Assembly (NCBI GenBank): GCA_964017235.1
Contig: OZ024933.1
Location: forward strand, 63,780,255-63,844,254
Source: Sabellastarte sp. h YS-2021
Lineage: Eukaryota > Annelida > Polychaeta > Sabellida > Sabellidae
Direction: 5' to 3'
Length of the DNA stretch: 64,000 nucleotides
Shown here: piece after piece, positions 19,469-28,850 of the stretch
Position numbering within the stretch: the stretch's first letter is position 1
How the letters are laid out: each line of letters opens with the position of its first letter
Program-made: the position numbers and the translations under genes
Notes under the pieces: model-generated
Told to the model about the DNA's origin: nothing
What the model saw: the letters and a program-made list of their open reading frames with translations, nothing else
The model's database searches: none

Positions 19469-20277
19469 TGTAGTAATTGGGGTATTCAACCAAATTAGAT
19501 ATAATGTAAATTTTATTCAATTTAAATTCAATAATATTTTAACAATACCTATTTTAACTTATTACAGTACTTCAATTGGGTAAAATATTTTGGCATACTC
19601 ATGTTTAACAATTTATTCATATTTTAATTCTTATTGGTCAGTGGTCAGTAAATCCTCCTTTGGGCTATCCCTTTTGAGAAGGCAGCATCTGTATTTTCAG
19701 CTGTAAAGTTTCAATTTTATCTCATTTGCATGTACTCACAACAGATTGGAATGGTATGTATAAATTATTCATGTATCCCAGATTTATTTGGAATTTATTC
19801 ATGGTACTTACATATTAACAGGAGTTGATAAATCTTAATAATCCTGTCAAAACTTGGCTCTTACCTGTCAAATTTGTACTGAGAGCGCACAGTTGCACAG
19901 TAAATATTAAAATAATGGAAACATAAATCTTACCTGTAAATTTGGGTAAATCCTTCTATTCATCCATATATTCAATTTATAATATTGGTTTTATATTATC
20001 CTCACTCATTATTCATAATATCCACAATGTTTAAGATTAAACTGTCAAAATTCACGTACGTGCGCCATTTGTTTACATTCTATGTGTAATGAGCCAGGGT
20101 TTGACAAAATATAGTGCCGGTAATGTCAACACATTTCATCCATATTACAGTTAAATTCTTTAACAATTAATGTGTCAAGACTATTTGACAATAATATCCA
20201 GACTATTTCAGCATTTATTGCAAATATTTTGTCAGTTATTGTTATTGTCTCCCTACACCAAGAGGTCTCTGGAAACC

Positions 20278-20312
20278 TATATAAGGGCGAACGTAACGCT
20301 GTAGAGTCAGTT
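20278..20312 (+). promoter_or_regulatory. Gypsy LTR core promoter: TATA box and initiator
   Basis: TATATAAG starts at 20278 and the initiator TCAGTT lies at 20307-20312. The initiator A is 31 bases downstream of the first T of the TATA box, the canonical spacing. This marks the U3/R border. The same segment is absent from the 5' LTR. Confidence 0.75.
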
Positions 20313-22041
20313 TCTTTTGAGAGACTCAAGTGTGAACATCGATCTGCGCAAGATTTGTGCGCACAATCACTGGTTTATAGCGCACGTGCGCAGCACTGAC
20401 TTATATATGCGCATAATACTTCACTGTTAAGGTCAGTTATCAGGTGCAATATGCGCACCTCACACCTTCATATATCCTATTTAGGCACCGTTTAGCAGTG
20501 CTAAAACAACCTGTACATGCTTAATTTCAATATCCCATGATGTGAAGCTGTTTAATTTAAGCCTTTAGCCAATATTGATCTTCATGTGCGCCAAATATTG
20601 ACAAAATGACAGTTCACATGTGCGCACATTAAATCATAAAATATCCAGTTTAGGGAAAGTTTAACACAGCATAAAGCATCTATAGTAGTTTAAATTCAAT
20701 ATCTAACACTCTGTACTTGATAACACTTGATACTTTAGGACAATTAAGTTGAAAACTTCCACATGTAAATTTAACAAGTGTCTTGTCAAAATGCCAACTT
20801 TCTTGACTGTCTGGTTCTGAGCCAATGAAATTTCTTCACACAACTAGGACGTCATGCTTTCTCTAACATTGCCTGATAATCAACAATCCTGTCTGTCTTT
20901 GTGCATATAAAAATCCTTCACACAACTCATTCCATCATGACCTATGACCTTTTACTTTGCCAATGAAAACCCTTCCTACAACCCATTGATCAGCAGTGAC
21001 AGTTCTATATTTGGAAAAACAGTAGTGAAGTTGTACTCATTCACTGGCATTTCCATATTTGGAAATAGAGTAGTGAAGTAGTATATATGAAGAGATAGAG
21101 TTAATCCATTGACTCCAGTGTAACATATTTACACTGGACTGAGCTGTATTTATTGTTAACTTAAAAATTCAATCTTTCTTTTGAAATGCACACCTTATAA
21201 ATGACTGAAGAACTCCAATAAATGTTGTGAAAACTCAGGAGGATTTATAAAATTGAGATTAATTTCAATAAATCTCCTATTGGAGTGATTATTATTTAGA
21301 TAAGGACAGCACTTTTGTTGAGTGCTATTTTCTCAGTGTATTTATAATTCACTGAGCATTACTGTAGTATTTACACACTGATTTTTGACTGTACTTTCAG
21401 TGTGTTTGAATTGACATTGAATTAAGAATTGAATGTCACACATTGATATTTGAATACTGTGTGTTACTGATGTACTTGGACATTTGATGTGCATATTTTT
21501 GACTGTTGGCATATCAAATGCTTATGAATTGCACACAGTCTGATTGAATGTCACACATTGATATTTGAATACTGTTACTGATGTACTTGGACATTTGATG
21601 TGCATATTTTTGACTGTTGGCATATCAAATGCTTGTGAATTGCACAGTCTGATTGGATGTCATATGATTTTGAATACTAGTGTGTGACTTTTTGCTCTTA
21701 TGATATTTGGTGTGTATATTTTGACTATTAGTATGTGGAATACTAATGAATAGCACACATTTTTATTAAATGTGAATATTAGTCTTGAAACTCTGAGTAT
21801 CGACTGTGCTGACTGTATTTATGGTATTGACAGTGTTAACTGTATTGACATGTTTGACTGTATTGATATTAGTGACTGAATTAACTGTATTTACTGTGTT
21901 GAGTGTATTGACAGTATTTACTGTATTTACAGTACTGAAGTTTAGATTTAAGGTGCATGTTGCATTTGATTTTATTAGTGCACCGTAGTTGATTTTAGGA
22001 ATTACTTGTTATTTATTGAATTCGTAGTTTGGCATGAGCCA

Positions 22042-22047
22042 AATAAA
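22042..22047 (+). terminator. polyadenylation signal AATAAA (3' LTR)
   Basis: AATAAA followed by a T/G-rich run. It is the likely 3' end signal for Gypsy transcripts and marks the R/U5 border shortly downstream. Confidence 0.65.
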
Positions 22048-22503
22048 GTTATTTGTTTTGCAATTCTTTTTAAGTTATCTTGTTGGAATGCATGAGTGAG
22101 ACTGACTTATGATCGAATTGAGGTACATGCATAGGGTTTCTCTGCAACTTATTTGATTGACTGATATCTTACCTGTGGTGAGCAGGTACTTAAATGAGCA
22201 ACCTTACCTGTGGTGAGCAGGTACTTTGACTAATTATCTTACCTGTGGTGAGCAGGTACTTTGACTAATTATCTTACCTGTGGTGAGCTGGTTAAGATTA
22301 TAATAAGCAGAGAATCTTGACTGTACTGTGTAGATTGGGTGATTGACTTGAACTTACCTGATGATTTGATTCTTGGACAAGATTGAAGAGTTTAAGGCAA
22401 AACGTTGTAGTTAACACAACTAACACACTACCATACAAACCAGTTAACATTAACATACAACTAACGTTCTAGTTGTTAACACCAACCGGAAACGTTACAA
22501 TAG

Positions 22504-24630
22504 TGTTGGTGACCGCGGGAAGGTCGGGAAGAGAAGTTAGAGGCTTTTCCCCTGCCTCGCTTGAAAGGTCGCCTGTTGATATTCTTCCAGGCGGGTCTGT
22601 CCTGTTTTCCCTCCGACCGACTCTCCTGTTTCTTATCAGGGCGTTCATATGGGTGGAAACGTTGCCTAGTATGCGAACTGGTGGCCGTTGGGTGACTCTT
22701 GCTATCATACAGGGTAATCTCTTCCTCAGCCTTTTTAACAACTGTTTCTGTAAACAAGGTGGCTATATGGAGTGGGCCGGTCCTAAGGGCAGCAAACGTG
22801 TCTGGTTTCACTCCGTTCTTAAGATGGATATGAATCCCGACGGGCCAAGGCAAGGTTCCCCATGGTAATGAAAACAAAGTCTGTCAAGTGTTCCATTGCC
22901 TTGGCTGTGGCCTGTGTGATGCTAGAGTTGAATTCCATAAGGAATTGTAATTCTTCAGAGGCGTCGGATAGTTTCTTGGAGACTTTGCCTTTATTGTCTG
23001 AACGTATAACTTTCAACTGTGCTTGCATGTCCCCTTGCACTTTAAACAAACAGCGATTGAAGCTGGCCGTTTGATTGCACACTACTGAGGCCTCTCTGGC
23101 CGTCCTCTCCCAGCGCCTAAGTGTATCTTGAGAAATTCTACGCGAAGCTGGGGGTGTAGCTGCCAAGGCGGCTTTCCTGGCTATTCTCCCAAAACTGTTA
23201 TTCAATTTAGCCGGACCTGTATGCCAACTGGTGACTGTGGCTCGATCTAACTGCTGGTCAGAGTAAAGACCATACCATTTAGTCTGTGGTTTAGGAGGCC
23301 GGAGGAAATGGTCCATGGGAAGGCTACCGGCTTCAGTGGTTCTGGAGGGGTATCCCTCAGTCATGTTAAGGTTGAGTTTAGCTAATTTTCGGCAGAGCCA
23401 GTCCTCTGTAGGCATTTGTACTGAAATCTTGCTGGGTGCCGGAGCTTTGGGACCCGCGAAGGGGTTGTCGTCCGAAGGGTTTGAGCTGTCCATATCAGGA
23501 ATATGAGACCACCCCATGAAGGAACGTATGCCTCTCATAGTTTCCCGATAGGTTTGCTCTTCTGACGTCGGGAGTTCTTGATCAAATTCCTGGTCGTCGG
23601 ACAAATCTCCCTCTACAAAAAGTTCCACCGGAGGAGTGTCAGACAGCTGACTCTGGGTATCCGAGTCGAAACTAGAAATACTGTCTTTTCTGCCCGCATG
23701 AGGGGTCGGTGAAAATGAGCCGGTTGAACTCAAAGGTCAGTCGGAGGGAGGGTGGTCGGATGTCTCAACAGGAAGGGTTGAAGGTCGGTGAGAGTCTGAG
23801 CTAGGCTTACCGGTCGACTTATGCTTCTGAGAAGCGGTGTCTGGACCAGTGCGCCCTTGTGTAGCAGTGTTAATCTTAGATTTCAGCTTACCGGCCGACT
23901 TTTGCTGAGAAGCAATAATGTCTGGGCCAGTGCGCTTTACAGTTGAAGAACCTTGTGAAGCATGTTCTGAGTGTAGCTTACCGGCCGACGGCTGCAAGGC
24001 AGCACTAGAGTCTGGGCCAGTGTGCTGAGAGATGTCCAGAGACTTATCAGTTGGATGAAAAAAGGGTTCAGAGTCACGTGAAACATTTCCTGGTGGAGGG
24101 TGATCTGGAGCGACCCTGACATCTGAAGAGAAGGTAGGTTCTATGGATCTGGCTAAGAGTAAAGCTTCTAGCCTATTGAAACGATCCGCCCATTTGTCCT
24201 CGAGGGCTGAAAACTTTTCTTCCGTGGCAGAAGAGACAGTTGAAGATGAAGATGATTTCTTTGTTTTAGCAGGGGGCTTTTCCTTTTTGAGTTTCTTATC
24301 AGGTGGGGCAGGCGATTTATCAGCACTAGGCCCACTAACAACCCCAATGACGGAGACACTGGAAGGGTCTACAAGTTCGTCCGTGGGTTGGGGATTATCC
24401 AAACGTTTTGCCTCCCTTTTCTCTTTCTTGATTTTATAAGATGGAGTAGAGATCTGGGCACGCTGCTCAGGGGTGAACGAATTACAGAGAGTACAGTCTG
24501 CAGTGTCTTTGTTAGCAATACACGGTTCCTCACCTTTCCCCTTTTCCCTACAACGTGCACAGAAGGCATGTCCGTCGAAAATAGCCATTGCATGGCCACA
24601 ACTCCCCCTCTTCTGGCCAGGTGAAGACAT
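22504..24630 (-). pseudogene. gag: DIRS gag-like ORF (copy 2), broken
   Basis: First ORF of the DIRS element, starting at a true ATG at 24628-24630. The N-terminus has paired Cys/His motifs (CGHAMAIFDGHAFCARC, then DCTLCNSFTPEQR) typical of DIRS gag-like proteins. A charged, Ser/Lys-rich middle contains three repeats of the RTGPD..KS.GK type (near 23814, 23886 and 23976). The C-terminal half has GNLALARRDSY and LFTETVVKKAEEEI, conserved-looking in DIRS gag. An in-frame TGA interrupts it at 23737-23739, and the frame shifts near 22825-22835. The frame then runs to the Gypsy insertion and would end a few codons beyond it. Confidence 0.85.
22505..22741 (-). pseudogene. N-terminal part of the DIRS pol ORF, cut off by the Gypsy insertion
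   Basis: This open stretch lies in the frame that continues into the RT frame at 9596 once the Gypsy element and one ATAG copy are set aside. It overlaps the end of gag in another frame, as is usual in DIRS elements. It is Arg-rich and has no recognisable domain. Confidence 0.55.
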
Positions 24631-24737
24631 AGTTCATAAAACAGAGATGTAACTTAAGAATACTAAGATTCAAGACGATTTCCAAGCAATAAACTTCAAA
24701 AAAACACAATTTCTGGCAGAGATAAAATTTTCCACTG

Positions 24738-24948
24738 TGCACTGGTTCGCGCCAAACGAAAAAGATGCTATGACGTCACTCTGTCTAGACAGGAAGGAAG
24801 TACGACACGCCATCTGGCGAGTGCACTGGTGCTACGGACCGACCTGCTAGTGGAGACACAGGACGTCTTTTTCTGACGTTTGGCGGGCCGGTCTGCGCCG
24901 ACCGGATAAGCTATTGTCCATTGGATAGGATGTATTAACGCAATAAAA
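24738..24948 (-). repeat. DIRS copy 2 right (5') inverted terminal repeat
   Basis: Reverse complement of 5672-5850 at high identity, and similar to 4385-4600 of copy 1. The outer ~40 bp are matched exactly, inverted, by 5966-6005 in the ICR, so the element edge is at about 24948. A perfect TGACGTCA (CRE/ATF-type site) lies at 24771-24778, upstream of the gag ATG. As this repeat is the 5' end, it should hold the element's promoter. Confidence 0.9.
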
Positions 24949-25330
24949 ATGTACATTGGTAGGTCACCAATGAAAATCATTCTGATTCTGACATCCCCGG
25001 ATGAAACACATTAAAACATTGCAGTTCTGTTCTTTTTTATTTAATTTTTCTTCGGGGTGACTTACAACAATGAATAAACTTGCAGTGTTCACGCAAAAAA
25101 AAAAAAAATTAGCTTAAGTCATACAAAATTAGCTTGTAATGAGACTAGTAATGAAAGGCCTAAAATGACCCAATTGGCAAAGACATTTCTTGGCAGCAAA
25201 ATCTGTACATTTCTTAACTACAAAATTTCCATGCCAAAAGTAAATGATACTTTTTTGTGAAACCTCTTGACCTCTCAGGTCAATCTAAACATGGACTAGA
25301 ACTTATCAGAAAATCCTGAACAACTTCCAA
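24949..25330. other. host flank right of the DIRS element
   Basis: AT-rich and non-coding. A TTTATT at 25036-25041 reads AATAAA on the minus strand and could be the poly(A) signal of the LC8 gene to the right. An A-run lies at 25096-25108. Confidence 0.45.
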
Positions 25331-25456
25331 GAGTACACACAATTTAAACTGTTTAAAGTTAAGAGTACACACAATTTAAACTGTTTAAAGTTAAGAGTAC
25401 ACACAATTTAAACTGTTTAAAGTTAAGAGTACACACAATTTAAACTGTTTAAGGTA
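25331..25456. repeat. 32 bp tandem repeat, about four copies
   Basis: Units start at 25331, 25363, 25395 and 25427, each GAGTACACACAATTTAAACT then GTTTAAAGTTAA. They are almost identical, so the array is young or homogenised. It lies in the probable 3' UTR of the LC8 gene. Confidence 0.9.
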
Positions 25457-25914
25457 TACAAGACTAGATAACAACTGGAGGGGAAATACTGTAAGTCTTA
25501 TAGCTTTGGCAGTTTTACCAAAATCCTGTCACAAGTCAATCAACCTTTGCTCAAACCATCCATTGAGACCACTGATTTTACCATGAGAAATCTTTAAAAT
25601 TATTTGTGTTCAAATAATCTCAAAATATATAACTGTTCAATTCTGTAAATACTTGTCAACATTAAATGCGACACCGAAATAGTAGTACAATATTGTCCAC
25701 CAATGATGCCATATCATTGAATTAGGACTCACCTGCTTTACAATTAACAGTTAAACTGATGTGCTGCAAAAAAAAAAAAAAAACCTATTATAATACAAGG
25801 AAATTCAGATTTTTTTCTTGCTGAAAACACAGTGCTTCTATCTTGGGTTAGAAATCTGTGTACAACTGTTTAAGTAACGAGTATTTTCACAATGTTGATC
25901 TGTGGTTCTGAATC
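25457..25914 (-). other. probable 3' UTR of the LC8 gene
   Basis: Non-coding stretch directly downstream of the LC8 stop. An A-run at 25769-25783 is present. No other feature is seen, and the UTR end is inferred only from the poly(A)-like signal near 25036. Confidence 0.4.
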
Positions 25915-26184
25915 TTAACCAGACTTGAATAACAAAATGGCAACTTGTCCAAGGTAAAAGTAGATGAAGTGTTTTGTTTCGTGAGTGACGTAGCTGCCAA
26001 AGTTACGCCCCACAATGCAATGCCATGTTGGGTTGTACTTCTTGTCAAATTCCTTCTTGATGTAGGCAGCAATATCCTTTTCTATGTTATACTTCTCCAG
26101 TGCTGTTGTTGCATTATCCACGGCATCTTGTTGCATATCTTCTGCCATGTCAGCATTTTTGATAACCGCTTTCCTCTCAGTCAT
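25915..26184 (-). CDS. DYNLL1: dynein light chain LC8 (DYNLL)
   Basis: 89-residue LC8-type dynein light chain, the full usual length, with ATG at 26182-26184 and TAA at 25915-25917. LC8 is a homodimeric hub that binds short linear motifs in dynein intermediate chain and many other partners in the cytoplasm. The highly conserved core is unmistakable: [38 protein letters not shown] and [17 protein letters not shown]. His55 at the dimer interface and Ser88 near the C-terminus are present. The coding sequence is in one exon. A splice acceptor (TTTTTATTGCAG) ends five bases before the ATG on the minus strand (exon start 26189), so the gene has an intron in its 5' UTR. This argues against a processed pseudogene. 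It could equally be DYNLL2-like. It is the only clear host gene here. Confidence 0.96.
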   Translation of the reverse strand: MTERKAVIKNADMAEDMQQDAVDNATTALEKYNIEKDIAAYIKKEFDKKYNPTWHCIVGRNFGSYVTHETKHFIYFYLGQVAILLFKSG

Positions 26185-26189
26185 GATTC

Positions 26190-26424
26190 CTGCAATAAAA
26201 ATTACCAGGGTGAATTCTTTTGTATAAGACAGATTTTCAGCACCAATATACCGGTGCCGTTATTAGTTTGGAAAATCACTACCTGTTCATCCGACACCTG
26301 AGAATCTCATGATCTTTTCTGAAAATCTCATGAGATTTGACTGGATTGCAAAGATATGAGATCATGGAATTCCACAGGGTTTCCTAGTAATATTTTATAA
26401 ATCCCATTACTTATGGGTGAAAAT
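26190..26424. other. likely 5' UTR intron of LC8
   Basis: Sequence upstream of the LC8 acceptor. Nothing else is recognised, and the first exon was not located. Confidence 0.4.
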
Positions 26425-26807
26425 TAAGGCTGCAAGCGAGCCGGAAAATGCACCTCGATTCCTCGTTTTGGAAGAACCGACTCGGACTCAGTTAATCGCT
26501 TGATTATCGCCCACAAAATAAATGTCATCATATTTTGACATATTACACTTTACAAAATGATTAAAATGCACACAACAGGAAAGAATGTTGATATTTCATA
26601 GAATTTTGGAATAAAGAAACATTTATAATGTAAAATACAGGAAACTTTAACCATTTCTACATTGCATGATTTAAGGCGTCTTCGAAATGTTATATTAAAA
26701 TGTCGTTTTATAAAAGCATTATATCACACACGTTAAATGTTTGCAAATGCTTAAAAATAAAATATGAAAATGGTTTCTGAGTAACCAAAGAATCATTGCA
26801 GCCCTAG
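26425..26807. mobile_element. hAT-type MITE, 383 bp
   Basis: Ends are TAAGGCTGCAA and TTGCAGCCCTA, imperfect inverted repeats of the hAT type. They are flanked by an exact 8 bp target duplication GTGAAAAT (26417-26424 and 26808-26815). No coding capacity. Confidence 0.88.
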
Positions 26808-26815
26808 TGAAAATA

Positions 26816-27605
26816 GGGCTGAACTGTCTTTGAAAAAGATTGTTGAAACATTTGGAAGGTCAAAATGTCTGGAAACCTTCATTGGTATCAGTGCCTTCTG
26901 GTTTTGGTTTAATGGTTCAGCTTAAATAATGTTAATATCTTATTACCAATACAAGATGCACTCAGAGCAAAACGCTCGACTCCATGTGACCAGTCTCTAA
27001 AGTGATGTAAAGTATTGTAAGGAAGACAATAAAATAAAACCAAACATGTAAATTAATTTTCGAAGAAATATCAAGTAGAAAGCCAAATTCATTAAAAATA
27101 CATTGAAATGGGACCTCTGAAAATTCTTGATTTTTTTCTGTATCCAAAATAAGATCCAGATCTTTCTTTTAGTACCTTCTTCCTTTGGCCAGGTCCTACC
27201 CAGAAAATTTTTTAATAAAGATCTGTTCATTAATTCTTGAGTAATTTAAACACCAAAAAACAGACAGACAGACAAATAGACAATTTGCACACAAAAACAT
27301 AAACTGCTGGTGGAGGTAAAATATAGCTTAAAAGTCACTTCTTGGTGAAAATCACTCATGGTAAATTTTTGTGATGGACTGTCAAGGAATTGAAAGGAAA
27401 AAGGAGAAAATAAAAACAGAAATAACAAGCATTCTGACGCATGCATTAATCTCCCGCCATATAAATTAGATGTACTAAAGATAACATATTTTAACAAGGT
27501 GCTCTAAATGTAATACTTTTGAAGTTATAATTGATTTAGTGCATGATTTCATGAATTTTAATGCATTAAAAATTATTTTAAAAATTCATTAAAAAAATTT
27601 AGCAT
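26816..27605. other. unassigned AT-rich sequence
   Basis: No convincing gene. The segment at about 27515-27600 (TGATTTAGTGCATGATTTCA) recurs at 42634-42700, so it belongs to the satellite-bearing element family. Confidence 0.45.
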
Positions 27606-28850
27606 GTGAAAGCTCTCCAAAATGTAGGTGAATGAGTTATTTGAGAAATATTGGCTATCTGCAATACTTTTAGTGATAATAGGCAGTTACTCATTTTGAG
27701 TAGGTGAGTAATTAGCTACGGATCTGAAAATTCACTAATTGAAAGCTCTCCAAAATGTATGTGAATGAGTTATTTCAGAAATACTGGCTATCTACAATAC
27801 TTGTAGAGATAATTCGCATTTACTCATTTTGAGTAGGTGAATAATTAACTACGGGTGTGAAAGCAAGTGAAAGCTCTCCCAAAAGTAGGTGAATGAGTTG
27901 AGAAAAATTGGCTATCTGCAATACTTTTACAGATAATTCACATTTACTCATTTCGATTAGGTGAGTAATTAGCTACGGGTCTGGAACTTCACCATGTGAA
28001 AGCTCTCCCAAAAGTAGATGAACGAGTAATTTGATAGAAATTGGATACGGCAATACTTTTAGAGATAATTAGCATTTACTCATTTTGAGGAGGTGAATAA
28101 TTAGCTACGGCTCTGAAAATTAACCAAGTGAAAGCTCTCCCAAAAGTAGGTGAATGAGTTATTTGATAAAAATTGGCTATCTGCAATACTTTTAGAGATA
28201 ATTCACATTTACTCATTTTCAGTAGGTGAGTAATTAGCTACGGGTCTGGAACTTCACCATGTGAAAGCCCTCCCAAAAGTAGATGAATGAGTTATTTGAT
28301 AAAAATTGGATATCCGCAATACTTTTAGAGATAATTCACATTTACTCATTTTGAGTAGGTGAAATATTAGCTACGGGTCTGAAACCTCACCAAGTAAAAG
28401 CTCTCCCAAAAGTAGGTGAATGAGTTATTTGAGAAAAATTGGATATTTGCAATACTTTTACAGATAATTCACATTTACTCATTTTGAGTAGGTGAGTAAT
28501 TAGCTACGGGTCTGGAACTTCACCATGTGAAAGCTCTCCCAAAAGTAGATGAACGAGTAATTTGATAAAAATTGGATATCCACAATACTTTTAGAGATAA
28601 TTAGCATTTACTCATTTTGAGTAGGTGAATAATTAGCTACGGGTCTGAAACTTCACCAAGTGAAAGCTCTTCCAAAAGTAGGTGAACGAGTTATTTAAGA
28701 AAAATTGGATATCCCCAATACTTTTAGGGATAATTCACATTTACTCATTTTGAGTAGGTGAGTAATTAGCTACGGGTCTGGAACTTCACCATGTGAAAGC
28801 TCTCCCAAAAGTTGATGAAGCAGTTATTTGAGAAAAATTATGTCATTATT
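27606..28850 (+). repeat. 133 bp satellite-like array, about ten units
   Basis: Units begin GTGAAAGCTCTCCCAAAAGT at about 27606, 27740, 27868, 27997, 28129, 28262, 28395, 28528, 28661 and 28794, with spacing of 128-134 bp. Alternate units favour TCTGGAACTTCACCATG or CTGAAACTTCACCAAG, hinting at a two-unit higher-order repeat. The same family occurs in reverse orientation at 56918-58712. Confidence 0.92.

Larger units (their letters stand above)
9597..22499 (+). mobile_element. Ty3/Gypsy LTR retrotransposon with an extra zinc-finger ORF
   Basis: Nearly complete 12.9 kb element inserted into the gag/RT overlap of DIRS copy 2, in the opposite orientation. The LTRs start TGTAGTAATT and end GTTACA. 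The target duplication is ATAG (9593-9596 and 22500-22503). The primer site matches a tRNA-Leu 3' end and the polypurine tract precedes the 3' LTR. The order is 5' LTR, gag, pol (protease, RT, RNase H, integrase), a third ORF, 3' LTR. Protease-RT-RNase H-integrase order makes it Ty3/Gypsy rather than Copia. The two LTRs differ by about ten substitutions and some short indels by eye over 3 kb, so insertion is recent. Confidence 0.95.
19469..22499 (+). repeat. Gypsy 3' LTR (promoter intact)
   Basis: 3031 bp direct repeat of the 5' LTR, starting TGTAGTAATT and ending GTTACA, followed by the target duplication ATAG. It keeps the 60 bp core promoter segment (20267-20326) that the 5' LTR lacks. With the inferred start at 20309 and poly(A) signal at 22042, U3 is about 840 bp and R about 1.75 kb, which is very long. 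Confidence 0.95.
5634..24948 (-). mobile_element. DIRS-type retrotransposon, copy 2, complete ends, split by a Gypsy element
   Basis: Minus-strand DIRS element of about 6.4 kb once the 12.9 kb Gypsy insertion (9597-22499 plus one target duplication) is set aside. Its layout in transcription order is: 5' terminal repeat (24948-24738), gag-like ORF (24630 leftward), RT/RNase H/methyltransferase-like ORF, tyrosine recombinase ORF (ending at 6363), internal complementary region (6005-5909) and 3' inverted terminal repeat (5850-5634). This order and the absence of a visible target duplication are diagnostic of DIRS elements, which integrate as circles by a tyrosine recombinase. Gag carries a stop and a frameshift, and the RT frame has a one-base deletion, so the copy is not autonomous. 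Confidence 0.92.

Noticed and set aside
20172..20399. 75-codon plus-strand frame across the LTR promoter
   Set aside because: It crosses the TATA box and inferred start site, and has no homologue I recognise. It is non-coding LTR sequence.
22473..22868. Plus-strand 131-codon frame
   Set aside because: Antisense shadow of the DIRS gag/RT overlap, starting inside the Gypsy LTR.
27606..28850. Regular repeats resembling a CRISPR array
   Set aside because: Units are about 133 bp with diverged copies and no constant-repeat/unique-spacer pattern. The sequence is eukaryotic and no cas-like gene is present.
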